Of a stretch of 64,000 nt of DNA, positions 37,143 to 45,226 are shown piece by piece; within the stretch, counting starts at the first letter, position 1, and each line of letters begins with the position of its first letter. The stretch comes from Ferrovaceae bacterium (GTDB lineage Bacteria > Pseudomonadota > Gammaproteobacteria > Burkholderiales > Ferrovaceae), in contig DAIDLC010000001.1 of NCBI GenBank assembly GCA_027449685.1, forward strand, positions 157,353-221,352, written 5' to 3'. The position numbers and the translations under genes are program-made. Under the pieces are notes generated by a model. It was not told the origin of the DNA. It was given only the letters and a program-made list of their open reading frames with translations, and did no database searches.

Positions 37143-38408
37143 ATGTTTGCTGAACTGACTCCCGAGTTTTTGGCAACCCCAGAGGGCACCGAAGCACAAC
37201 GCATTTTGCGTGCTTGCGTGCATTGTGGGTTTTGCTTGGCCACCTGTCCCACCTATCAATTGCTGGGGGACGAGTTGGACAGTCCCCGGGGCCGTATCTA
37301 CCTGATGAAGGGGATGTTTGAAGGGCAACCCGTATCAGGCTTGACCCAGCATCACCTGGATCGTTGTCTAACTTGTCGGGCTTGTGAAACCACGTGCCCC
37401 TCCGGCGTTCAGTACGGAAAACTGGTGGACATTGGACGTCATTATCTGGAGCAACGCCAGCCCCGCAGCACACAGGATCACTTCAAGCGCACGGCTCTAA
37501 AAACGGTATTGACCTCTCCCTGGCTGTTCAAACCGCTTCTGGCGGCAGGGCGCTTGGTGCGAGCGCTATTACCCGAGCCCTTGCGCAACAAATTGCCCAT
37601 GCGCCAACCGGCCGGATTGCGTCCTGTGTCCAGACATTCACGGCGCATGTTGTTGCTGGAGGGTTGCGTGCAGCCGGATCTGGCGCCCAATATCAACACG
37701 GCCACGGCCCGGGTGTTGGACCGTTTAGGTATTACGGTCTTTTCTGTCCCCAAAGCGGGCTGTTGCGGGGCGCTGGCGCACCATCTGGCGGACGAGTCTG
37801 CGGCGCGCCTGGCCATGCAACGCAACATAGATGCCTGGTGGCCGCACGTAACCCAGGGGGTGGAGGCCATCGTCATGACGGCCAGCGGTTGTGGTACACA
37901 GGTGAAAGACTACGGGTACCAGTTGCGCCATGATCCGCTCTACGCTGAGCGGGCCAGCCAGATTTCGGCCTTGACACGGGACTTGTCCGAAGTCCTGCTC
38001 AAGGAACTGGAGGGAACGCCAGAGGAACGTCGTTTGTCGCTGCAAAGTCTGGGATTGCGCAGCGCCTCAAGTGCGCCGCGGATTGCTTTTCACGCGCCCT
38101 GTACCCTGCAGCATGGGCAGAAACTGAAGGGTGTGGTCGAGCAACTCCTGACGGCGGCCGGGGCGCAATTGACTCCAGTGCCCGATGCGCATCTGTGCTG
38201 TGGCTCTGCGGGGACTTACTCCTTGCTGCAACCCGAACTCTCCCACCGACTTCAAGCCAATAAGATCAAGGCCTTGACCAGCGGCCATCCAGAACTGATC
38301 TTGACAGCCAATATCGGGTGTCTTACGCATCTGGCAGCCGGTTCTCCCACTCCGGTGCGCCATTGGGTGGAATGGCTGGATACCTGTCTGACTCCTTCGG
38401 GGATGTAA
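37143..38408 (+). CDS. glcF: Glycolate oxidase iron-sulfur subunit GlcF
   Basis: Electron-transfer subunit. The 421 residues have two 4Fe-4S clusters (CVHCGFCLATCP and CLTCRACETTCP) and two CCG domains (GCCGALAHHLAD; LCCGSAGTYSLLQPE), which together hand electrons on toward the quinone pool. Last gene of glcDEF; it converges on the lysR gene with 20 bases between stops. Confidence 0.95.
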   Translation: MFAELTPEFLATPEGTEAQRILRACVHCGFCLATCPTYQLLGDELDSPRGRIYLMKGMFEGQPVSGLTQHHLDRCLTCRACETTCPSGVQYGKLVDIGRHYLEQRQPRSTQDHFKRTALKTVLTSPWLFKPLLAAGRLVRALLPEPLRNKLPMRQPAGLRPVSRHSRRMLLLEGCVQPDLAPNINTATARVLDRLGITVFSVPKAGCCGALAHHLADESAARLAMQRNIDAWWPHVTQGVEAIVMTASGCGTQVKDYGYQLRHDPLYAERASQISALTRDLSEVLLKELEGTPEERRLSLQSLGLRSASSAPRIAFHAPCTLQHGQKLKGVVEQLLTAAGAQLTPVPDAHLCCGSAGTYSLLQPELSHRLQANKIKALTSGHPELILTANIGCLTHLAAGSPTPVRHWVEWLDTCLTPSGM

Positions 38409-38428
38409 GCGGGTTATGCAGTGTTCGT

Positions 38429-39334
38429 TCAGGCGGGGGCCGTTGGGGCGGTGGCCAAACGTACGGCTAAAAAGTCGATCAGAACACGAATGCGGTGTGG
38501 AATCAGCCGATTGCTGGGCAATACCACATACACCCCCAGGGGTGCGGCAGGAAATTCCGTCAAAATCTCCACCAGTTTGCCTTCGGCAATCCAGGATGCA
38601 GCAGTAAAGATGGGTTCATGAGCGATCCCCATGCCGGCAGCCGCAGCACGCAGCAACATGACGCCATTATTGGCCCGCAGGTGCGAACGGATGGGAAAGG
38701 GCGTGAGCTTTCCTTGCTCCATCAGCTCCCAGTGCTGTGCGGAAGTACGGGAGGCGGTATATCCCAGACAGGCATGATGAATCAATTCGCGGGGATGTTG
38801 GGGGGTGCCATGACGCGCCAGATAGCCGGGGGAGGCCAACACCAGCATGCGGCTGACGGCTAATCGGCGTGCCACCACTTCCGGTGCCAGACGGGGCGTG
38901 ATGCGCACCGCCAGGTCGATGCCCTCCTGGATTAAATCGGAAAACTGATCGGAAAACTGCAGATCCAGCTCTACTTCAGGGTATGCGGCGCTGAATTCCA
39001 GCAGGGGGCCGGACAAATGTTCCAGGCTGTAATGCAGCGGCAGGCTGAGCCGGATCAGGCCCCTGGGGACTTGCTGCTTATCCGCCAGGCCCGATTCGGC
39101 CTCATCCACCAGATTGAGTATGACCCGACAGCGTTCAAGATAGAGGGCTCCGCTGGAGGTGAGAGACAGACTGCGCGTACTGCGGGCCAGCAGGCGCGTG
39201 CCCAGTCGTGTCTCGAGCGCGGCCACTTGACGGGTGACCACAGAGCGCGCCACCCCCATTTGCTGGGCCACCGCAGAAAAACTGCCCAGCTCGGACACCC
39301 GGACAAACAGCCGCATCGCCTGTAAGGAGTCCAT
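38429..39334 (-). CDS. LysR-family transcriptional regulator
   Basis: Transcription factor with an N-terminal winged helix (MRLFVRVSELGSFSAVAQQMG, RSVVTRQVAALETRLG) and a periplasmic-binding-type effector domain over 301 residues. It lies 36 bases downstream of the DUF1641 gene on the same strand, so it may be co-transcribed with the sulfur cluster; it is also convergent with glcF. The effector is unknown. It resembles the broad CrgA/DmlR-like group rather than CbbR, so it is not assigned to Calvin-cycle control. Confidence 0.85.
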   Translation of the reverse strand: MDSLQAMRLFVRVSELGSFSAVAQQMGVARSVVTRQVAALETRLGTRLLARSTRSLSLTSSGALYLERCRVILNLVDEAESGLADKQQVPRGLIRLSLPLHYSLEHLSGPLLEFSAAYPEVELDLQFSDQFSDLIQEGIDLAVRITPRLAPEVVARRLAVSRMLVLASPGYLARHGTPQHPRELIHHACLGYTASRTSAQHWELMEQGKLTPFPIRSHLRANNGVMLLRAAAAGMGIAHEPIFTAASWIAEGKLVEILTEFPAAPLGVYVVLPSNRLIPHRIRVLIDFLAVRLATAPTAPA

Positions 39335-39370
39335 GCCACGCGCGCCTGATGAAGCTCGTGAAAAGACAGG

Positions 39371-39988
39371 TTAGGCGTGTTTGGTGCCGCAACGTTCTTG
39401 CATTTGCTGGCTCAGGTGCACCAGAAATTGCAAGGAATGAATCGTGTCCGCATCCGTCAAGGTGTGCCACAGGCTACCCAAGCCGCCCATTGCGGGTGTT
39501 TCCCGACTCTTGCGGGCCGCAGATTCCAGGCAGGACAATAGGCTGGCAATCATGTCCAGGCGATCGAGCAAGGCGGGCAGGGTATTGGCAATTTTTTCCA
39601 GGGTGCCAGTGGATTGCAGGCGTTCCAGCATCTCTACCAGGCGACCGGCACCACCCCGGTTGAGCCGATCCATCAGGGATAAGCCTTCGCCCACAGTTTC
39701 CGCCAGTCGGCCCACCATTTCATCGGTAAGCGCGTCCTGGGCCGAGTGGTACACCCGGGCCAATTGGGCCAGGCGTTCCAGATCGCCGTTGTTGATCATC
39801 TCGGCCAAGGTGGGAATGGCCCGGGCCAGGCCTGCGCGCCCGGCCTTGTCTACCAGATCCAGGGCCTCGGCCGCCGAACCGGCCAAACGCCCCACCATTT
39901 CATCGCTCAGTGAATCGCGGGCGGCGCACACCAGGCGCTCCAGCTCCAGGGATTCCAGAGGGCTTGTGGTATTGGTTTCAGCATTCAT
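39371..39988 (-). CDS. DUF1641 domain protein of the SQR cluster
   Basis: Helical protein of 205 residues. DUF1641 proteins are often encoded beside sulfide:quinone oxidoreductases or formate dehydrogenases; their role is not established. Two internal repeats are visible (DSLSDEMVGRLAGSAAEALD and DALTDEMVGRLAETVGEGLS), suggesting duplication of a helical unit. The ATG at 39988 has GGAGGG 7 bases upstream; the track start is a TTG two codons earlier. It starts 15 bases after the sqr stop. Confidence 0.82.
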   Translation of the reverse strand: MNAETNTTSPLESLELERLVCAARDSLSDEMVGRLAGSAAEALDLVDKAGRAGLARAIPTLAEMINNGDLERLAQLARVYHSAQDALTDEMVGRLAETVGEGLSLMDRLNRGGAGRLVEMLERLQSTGTLEKIANTLPALLDRLDMIASLLSCLESAARKSRETPAMGGLGSLWHTLTDADTIHSLQFLVHLSQQMQERCGTKHA

Positions 39989-40003
39989 GCGCAAGCCCTC
40001 CGG

Positions 40004-41137
40004 TTATAAAAGGCCACGGGCCGAAACCCAGTAGAGTTTGTTATAGGCCATCTTGAACCAATGCACGGCTTTGGTGGGTGCCTTGGGGTCGGGTGGGGTT
40101 TGGTAGTTGAACATGGCATAGGTGGCTCGGTCCTTGCCGGCTTCGATGAAACAGAACACCTTGCCGTCATATTCGCGTACGGGCACACCCATCTTGACGA
40201 TGGCGGCAATGTTCTCGCCCAGGGTATCGGCCTCGAAATGCGCTGTGGAGCCTGCTTTGCTGATGGGAATGTTGGTGGTGTCACCGCACACGTACACGTT
40301 GTCGTACCCCTCCAGCGTGAGTTTGGTGCGATGGGTGGGAAGCCAGCCATTTTGCCCCAGTTGGTTTTTTTCCAGAACCTCCATCCCCTTGTGGGCCGGA
40401 ATCGAGATGAGCAGATCGTAGGGAATGTCCACGCCTTCCTCGCTGCGCACCACCTGGTTGGCACCGTCTACCTCTTTGAGGTTGAAAAAGGTGTCGTAGG
40501 TGATTCCCAGGCGGTCCATCTCGGGAGCCGCCCATTTGGCCACGTTTTCCAGGCTATGCACCCGATTGATGGGATAGGTGTAATGCAGTTGCACCTTGTC
40601 GGAGAGCCCCCGGTCCTTGAAATAATCATGCAGCATGAAAGTGATTTCCAAAGGGGCCATGGGGCATTTGTGCGGAACTCCCACGGTAACGACTACCTTT
40701 CCGCCCGTAAAGGACTGCAGGCGCTTGAACATTTTCAGGGCACTGGCTTCGGTGTAGAAGGTTTCCGCATGTTCGCTCAAACCGGGAATGCCTTCCGGAT
40801 ACATGCGCGACCCGGTGGCAATGACCAGGATGTCGTAACCGAAGGTTTTGCCGCTTTGGGTGATGACGCGCTGCTGGTCCAACTCGAAGTGTTCCACAGG
40901 GTCCACATGAAACTGGATGCTGGGTTCCAGAAGGCTGGCCTGATCCCGGTACAGTTCGTCGGGGGTGGTGCGACCCACCGCCAGATAGAGCAGGCCAGGC
41001 TGATACATATGCTTGTCCGAGGCGGAGAGCATGGTGATCTGCGCTTTTCCGGACTTTAATTCCTGGGGCAAGCGCCGGGCCAGATTGTTGGCCAGAATGG
41101 TTCCTGCCATGCCCCCACCGATGATCAATATTTTCAT
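40004..41137 (-). CDS. sqr: Sulfide:quinone oxidoreductase-like flavoprotein
   Basis: FAD-dependent enzyme that oxidises sulfide and reduces quinone at the inner membrane. The 377-residue protein opens with the dinucleotide-binding motif LIIGGGMAGTILANNL. It has redox-candidate cysteines in VPHKCPMAP, VYVCGDTT and VFCFIEAG. The C-terminal FKMAYNKLYWVSARGLL is amphipathic and could anchor it to the membrane. The SQR subtype cannot be settled by eye. Neighbouring tusA, dsrE and DUF1641 genes support a role in sulfur oxidation. Confidence 0.86.
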   Translation of the reverse strand: MKILIIGGGMAGTILANNLARRLPQELKSGKAQITMLSASDKHMYQPGLLYLAVGRTTPDELYRDQASLLEPSIQFHVDPVEHFELDQQRVITQSGKTFGYDILVIATGSRMYPEGIPGLSEHAETFYTEASALKMFKRLQSFTGGKVVVTVGVPHKCPMAPLEITFMLHDYFKDRGLSDKVQLHYTYPINRVHSLENVAKWAAPEMDRLGITYDTFFNLKEVDGANQVVRSEEGVDIPYDLLISIPAHKGMEVLEKNQLGQNGWLPTHRTKLTLEGYDNVYVCGDTTNIPISKAGSTAHFEADTLGENIAAIVKMGVPVREYDGKVFCFIEAGKDRATYAMFNYQTPPDPKAPTKAVHWFKMAYNKLYWVSARGLL

Positions 41138-41206
41138 GATGACGCTCCCCCTTGGATGGTTTGTTTTGTGTGAACCCCAGGCCGTGTCTGGTGGTTCCAG
41201 GTAGAT

Positions 41207-41437
41207 CTATTTGGTCTTGCGTACCAGAATATGCCATACCCCTTCTGATTCGGTTGTGGACAGATAGGCATGCCCCACCTTTTTGACCCACTCTGGAATG
41301 TCATTGGCGGAACCTTTGTCGGTGGACAGGACTTCCAGTTCATCCCCAACTTGAGAATTCTTTAGTGCCACGATCAACTCCATGAGCGGACCCGGGCAAA
41401 AACTGCCTCGGCCATCCACGATTTTGCGTTCAGCCAT
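41207..41437 (-). CDS. tusA: TusA-family sulfurtransferase
   Basis: Small sulfur carrier of 76 residues with the family motif CPGPLMELIVAL, whose cysteine would hold the persulfide. It lies between dsrE and sqr, 24 and 69 bases away. In sulfur oxidisers TusA and DsrE proteins relay sulfane sulfur in the cytoplasm. General tRNA thiolation is the alternative, but the context favours sulfur oxidation. Confidence 0.88.
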   Translation of the reverse strand: MAERKIVDGRGSFCPGPLMELIVALKNSQVGDELEVLSTDKGSANDIPEWVKKVGHAYLSTTESEGVWHILVRKTK

Positions 41438-41461
41438 GGTTCAATTCCCTTCCTGTTAGCA

Positions 41462-41848
41462 TTAAAACGTCCAGATTTGCCCACCCCGCGCGTCATCCAA
41501 AAACTTGGTCAGCCCGGTAGCAGGCTGCAGCCAAGGTTCCAGCTGGTCTTGCTCCAAGGCCAACACATCCATGGCCATGGAACAGGGAAAAATTTTGGCG
41601 TCGCCCAATTCCACCGCTTGCTGAAACAACCCCTTGAAAGAGGGAATATTTTTGGTGCCCATCAATTGCCCCATGGGGCCCTCGGGCGCCGGTATCCTGG
41701 TGTCCCCCCGAGTGAAAAACCCCAACGCATTCATGGACAGAAACACGAGTACTTCCTGTCCACTGACTGCCCCCACCGAAGCCACCATGGCCGCCATTTG
41801 CAGGCGTTCTAGCGAATCGGAAACAACAACGACGCAGAGTTTGCTCAT
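41462..41848 (-). CDS. DsrE-family sulfur carrier protein
   Basis: A 128-residue DsrE/DsrF-like protein (LCVVVVSDSLERLQMAAMVASVG; EVLVFLSMNALGFF) with a cysteine in KIFPCSMAMDVL at the position used for sulfur binding in the family. First gene of the leftward dsrE-tusA-sqr-DUF1641 run. The 165 bases upstream to the next terminator should hold the promoter; GGAGGAG is seen near the start. Confidence 0.85.
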   Translation of the reverse strand: MSKLCVVVVSDSLERLQMAAMVASVGAVSGQEVLVFLSMNALGFFTRGDTRIPAPEGPMGQLMGTKNIPSFKGLFQQAVELGDAKIFPCSMAMDVLALEQDQLEPWLQPATGLTKFLDDARGGQIWTF

Positions 41849-42012
41849 GATACTCTCCTCCTGAAAGGCTTGGCGACCGGTTGTGATTGAACGAGGGTTG
41901 CAGCGTGCGATAAGCGCTCACGGAGCGATCAGGCAATCAGAAAAGGGCTCTGGCCAATGAATAGGGGGATTTTGCATCGCTTTGGTGCCGCTTGCAACTG
42001 GCAACCATAGCG

Positions 42013-42038
42013 AAAAAAATCCCTGCACGGGGCAGGGA
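42013..42038 (-). terminator. Terminator of cytochrome pair B
   Basis: On the minus strand TCCCTGC and GCAGGGA form a 7-bp stem with a 5-base loop, followed by T7. It separates the cytochrome cluster from dsrE. Confidence 0.85.
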
Positions 42039-42085
42039 CTGAACGGCGGCCAGCCAACAAAGGCTGCGGCACGACCTTCAACGGT

Positions 42086-42110
42086 TCACCGGGGGGCAAG
42101 CCCCCGGTGA
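42086..42110 (-). other. GC-rich hairpin after the cytochrome c gene
   Basis: TCACCGGGGG and CCCCCGGTGA make a perfect 10-bp stem with a 5-base loop, 5 bases past the stop codon. It has no T-run, so it may protect the mRNA 3' end rather than terminate. Confidence 0.6.
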
Positions 42111-42115
42111 CACGC

Positions 42116-42826
42116 TTACTTGAGGGTTTGCAGATAAGCGGCTACAGCATGTTTTTGGTGGTCATCCAGACCGTGGGCGATGCCTTCCATGGCCACCCCG
42201 TGCGGACGTTCCAGATCATCATCCTTGGCGTTGTTATTTTCCTTTTCCTCCACCATTTCATCGGAGTTGAAGGCCATCAACTGCTTGTAGAGATAATCCT
42301 GATGCTGTCCAGCCAGGCGGGGAATGGGGCCATTGCCTTCGGCGTTGGAACCATGACAGCCCATACAGGCGGGCACACCCTTGTCCAGATTGCCTTCGTT
42401 GAAAATCTTGGCGCCTTCCGCTGCCAGGGCAGGGTTGACGGGATTGGGATTGGCCCGGGTAGGTTGCTTGGAGTAATACGTGGCCAATTCCTCGATCTGC
42501 TTGGGCGTAAAGTTACGCGCAATGCCCCACATCATGTCCTGAGCTGCAGGGTCCTTGCGGGTATGCTCGTGAAACTCGGTCATTTCCGCCACCAGATAAT
42601 CCTTCTGCTGGCCCGCCAGATTGGGGAAGGTGGGGTTGACGGAGTTGCCATTGACATTGCTGCCCACTTCGCCATGACAAATCGAACAGACCTGCTGCGC
42701 CAGGGTGTTACCCGAAACGGCTGGGTTGCCCAGATTGCGGCTCTTGTCGAGCCCCGTGGAACATGCCCCCAACGCCAGTGAAATGGCGGACAGGGTCAGA
42801 ACTTTTGCGATATGTTTCATATTCAT
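42116..42826 (-). CDS. Dihaem cytochrome c lipoprotein (cytochrome c4-like), copy B
   Basis: Periplasmic electron carrier of 236 residues. The signal peptide ends in the lipobox LGAC, predicting a lipid anchor. Two haem sites are present (CSICH and CMGCH), each followed by a methionine-bearing segment (DMMWGIARN; GIAHGLDDHQKHAVAAYL region), as in the two-domain c4 class. It begins 7 bases after the porin-cytochrome gene and is about two thirds similar by eye to copy A. Likely accepts electrons from the outer-membrane partner. Confidence 0.85.
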   Translation of the reverse strand: MNMKHIAKVLTLSAISLALGACSTGLDKSRNLGNPAVSGNTLAQQVCSICHGEVGSNVNGNSVNPTFPNLAGQQKDYLVAEMTEFHEHTRKDPAAQDMMWGIARNFTPKQIEELATYYSKQPTRANPNPVNPALAAEGAKIFNEGNLDKGVPACMGCHGSNAEGNGPIPRLAGQHQDYLYKQLMAFNSDEMVEEKENNNAKDDDLERPHGVAMEGIAHGLDDHQKHAVAAYLQTLK

Positions 42827-42833
42827 CCCCTAT

Positions 42834-44243
42834 TTAGTAAACGATAGTTGCATACAACATGGAGGTATTGAAGTCGTGCGGTCCCAGGCCACCTGTTAAC
42901 TGATTGCCGCTCACCCCGCCCATCTGGGTGTAGAAGGTATACATGTAGCCAAGTCTGACATTTTGATACGGTGCCCAGAATACGCTAGGCATCCAGGACT
43001 GCCAGTTGGGACTTCCTGTGGGGCCCATGCCATAAAGACCAGTGTCAGAACTTCCGGTGGCTCCGTGGTAAAACAACATGGCACCATATTTGGCTCTGTA
43101 TATATAGGTTACATCCGCCCAGGTTTCATTCAGGGTGTCGGTGGGATTAGTCGGGGTTCCACCTCCTGCGTTCGTAACTCCCAACACATTATTCATCGCC
43201 TCATGGGTCAAGCGGAAGTGGGCAGAGAAGTAATGGGGGTCAAGCACATATTGATACTGCGCATCAACACCTAGATCCCGATAGGTGCTAACCGAGCCAG
43301 ACCAGTCGGAATAATTCAGCACAGGATTGTAATTATGGGCATAGGAGGTCATCCCATGCAGACCAACTTCAAAGCTATTGGGCCCCCATTCCTTGTTGTA
43401 CGCCAACCGGAGATAAGGCGAAGGATCGAGTAGAGGTACACCAGTGCTGCCAGTGGCACCACCAGTCATGAAAGAGAGAGGGCCGTGGGTGATCGATTTA
43501 TAGACACCTAATTCCCCATACCAGGTCTTATTCAGGAAGCCATAGGCTCCAACCCCCACTTCTGCATGTTGGGCGGTTGCTCCCATCATGAAGGTCCCTG
43601 GAGCTTGAGCACCGCCAGCGTTGAAGTATCCAATCCAGTCAGAAGTCCAGTTCTCGGTGGTGTTCCAAACGTCAGACATCGTCGAGCGGTTGTTTGTATA
43701 AACACCGTAAATAATGTCCTTGGTGGGAGTGACAATGCGGTCGGCCCAGCGTAATTCCGTGTTATCGATTCCGGAAGATTGTGTGTATTGGCTCCCCGAA
43801 GTGATGTTGCCGTCATACTTATTCCAGGTCCACTGAACAAAGGCTCCCAAATTGTCTGTAATGTGACCTCCGGCAAATAAACTGACCACTTGCAGATCAA
43901 ATGACGAGGAGGGCGCCGTTCCGTTGCCAGCTGCTGGGGTGGTATTCGTGTAAAACTGTCGCGCTGTCTGCAGCATGACTGCCACGGGTGGCCGATCTAC
44001 ATTGGTAGTTAAGTTGAAAATGTCATTGGCATCACCCATGGTATAACCCGTGAGTTTGAACATCCGACCTAGAGAGGTTAACTGCGGATATTCACCCCCC
44101 ACGTGACAGGCAACACATTTGAAACCGGTTTGACGGGCAAAGACCGGGATGGCGCTGGCATCCATGGAGGCTGCCAAAGAGGCCATACCCAGAAGCGCAA
44201 GCAGCGGCCCACGCCCTTTTCCGAGCAGGTTGGATTGCTTCAT
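42834..44243 (-). CDS. Outer-membrane porin-cytochrome fusion (Cyc2-like), copy B
   Basis: The 469-residue protein has a signal peptide ending near MDASA, then one haem site (CVACH) in IPVFARQTGFKC, followed by about 400 residues of alternating aromatic/polar beta strands and a C-terminal TIVY aromatic end. This is the layout of Cyc2-type fused cytochrome-porins that take electrons from ferrous iron at the cell surface; identity with Cyc2 itself is inference. ATG 44243 is chosen because AGGGGG lies 9 bases upstream and copy A has the same context; the track start at 44411 is far too long. It is followed directly by cytochrome copy B. Confidence 0.78.
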   Translation of the reverse strand: MKQSNLLGKGRGPLLALLGMASLAASMDASAIPVFARQTGFKCVACHVGGEYPQLTSLGRMFKLTGYTMGDANDIFNLTTNVDRPPVAVMLQTARQFYTNTTPAAGNGTAPSSSFDLQVVSLFAGGHITDNLGAFVQWTWNKYDGNITSGSQYTQSSGIDNTELRWADRIVTPTKDIIYGVYTNNRSTMSDVWNTTENWTSDWIGYFNAGGAQAPGTFMMGATAQHAEVGVGAYGFLNKTWYGELGVYKSITHGPLSFMTGGATGSTGVPLLDPSPYLRLAYNKEWGPNSFEVGLHGMTSYAHNYNPVLNYSDWSGSVSTYRDLGVDAQYQYVLDPHYFSAHFRLTHEAMNNVLGVTNAGGGTPTNPTDTLNETWADVTYIYRAKYGAMLFYHGATGSSDTGLYGMGPTGSPNWQSWMPSVFWAPYQNVRLGYMYTFYTQMGGVSGNQLTGGLGPHDFNTSMLYATIVY

Positions 44244-44342
44244 TATTAAACCCCCTAATTGTTGTATGAAAAACTTTGGTGCGGGTGCATCAGAAAAACC
44301 AAAACGAAGGAACAACCGCAGATGCAGATGTTCTAACGCTCC

Positions 44343-44356
44343 TTGATCTAAGTCAA
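44343..44356 (-). promoter_or_regulatory. FNR/ANR-type box upstream of cytochrome pair B
   Basis: On the minus strand TTGACTTAGATCAA fits the TTGAY-N4-RTCAA consensus. It lies 100 bases upstream of the copy B start. No clear -10 is found at the class II distance. Confidence 0.55.
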
Positions 44357-44460
44357 GTCCTCTGTCATAAAACTGAAAAGCTGCACCCGACATGTTGCTA
44401 AATTGCAACACTCCTCGGGCGGGACTTGCACCTGCAACAGTGCGCCCTGCCGGGCGCCCT

Positions 44461-44489
44461 AAAAAAAACGCCTTGCGGATGCAAGGCGT
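44461..44489 (-). terminator. Terminator of cytochrome pair A
   Basis: On the minus strand ACGCCTTGC and GCAAGGCGT form a perfect 9-bp stem with a 4-base loop, followed by T8. It ends the copy A operon 39 bases after its stop codon. Confidence 0.92.
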
Positions 44490-44527
44490 AATGGGGGGTA
44501 AATCGATTCTGAAAGGAGGCTTCGGGC

Positions 44528-45217
44528 TTATCTCAGGGATTGCAGATAGGCGGCAACCTGGTGCTTTTGCAGGTCATCCAAGCCATGGGAGATGTTCTCC
44601 ATGGCGGCCCCGTGAGGCCGTTCCAGTGCTTCGGGATGGTTTTCCCGTCCGGCATCGCTGTTGAAGATCATCAATTGCTTGTACAGGTAGTTGGCGTGCT
44701 GCCCGGCCAAGCGGGGAATGGGGCCATTGCCTTCAGCGTTAGCGCCATGACAGGAGGCGCAGGCAGGAACCCCTTTGTCGGACACCCCTTCGGCAAAGAG
44801 CTTTTGTCCCGCAGCAACCAGCGCGGGATTGCTCTGGTTGGGGTTGGGCAAGGGCTTCTGATGCGCGTAATACTCGGCGATGCTCTTCATTTGTTCCGTG
44901 GTCAAACGACTGGACAGCCCCCACATATAGTCTTTGGCCATCTTGTCCTTGCGGGTCTGGTCATGGAATTCCTGCAATTCGGTTTGCAGGTATTCCGCTT
45001 GCTGACCCGCCAGGTTGGGATAGGTGGGGTTGATGGAGTTGCCATTGGCGCTCATGTGTGTGCCCCCATGACAGGTGGAACACACCTGCTGGGCCAGGGT
45101 ATTGCCAGAGACCTGTGGATTGGACAAGTCGCGGCTGCGCTCCAGGTTGGAGCAGGCCCCCAGCGTAACAGACAGGGCGGTGAGGGTTAGCAAGGCTTGA
45201 TAACGTTTCATGTTCAT
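44528..45217 (-). CDS. Dihaem cytochrome c lipoprotein (cytochrome c4-like), copy A
   Basis: Paralogue of the copy B cytochrome: 229 residues, lipobox LGAC, haem sites CSTCH and CASCH, and the shared stretches NAEGNGPIPRLAGQH and DLERPHG/ALERPHGAAME. Differences cluster in the linker after the second haem, where copy B has an acidic insert (EEKENNNAKDDD). It starts 9 bases after the copy A porin-cytochrome gene. Confidence 0.86.
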   Translation of the reverse strand: MNMKRYQALLTLTALSVTLGACSNLERSRDLSNPQVSGNTLAQQVCSTCHGGTHMSANGNSINPTYPNLAGQQAEYLQTELQEFHDQTRKDKMAKDYMWGLSSRLTTEQMKSIAEYYAHQKPLPNPNQSNPALVAAGQKLFAEGVSDKGVPACASCHGANAEGNGPIPRLAGQHANYLYKQLMIFNSDAGRENHPEALERPHGAAMENISHGLDDLQKHQVAAYLQSLR

Positions 45218-45226
45218 CCCCTGTAA

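Noticed and set aside
38429-39334. LysR gene as CbbR of the Calvin operon
   Set aside because: It is 12 kb away, belongs by context to the sulfur or glycolate genes, and its sequence looks like the CrgA/DmlR group; not enough to call it CbbR.
40061-41059. 332-residue ORF antisense to sqr
   Set aside because: Shadow ORF; the minus strand has the complete FAD-binding protein.
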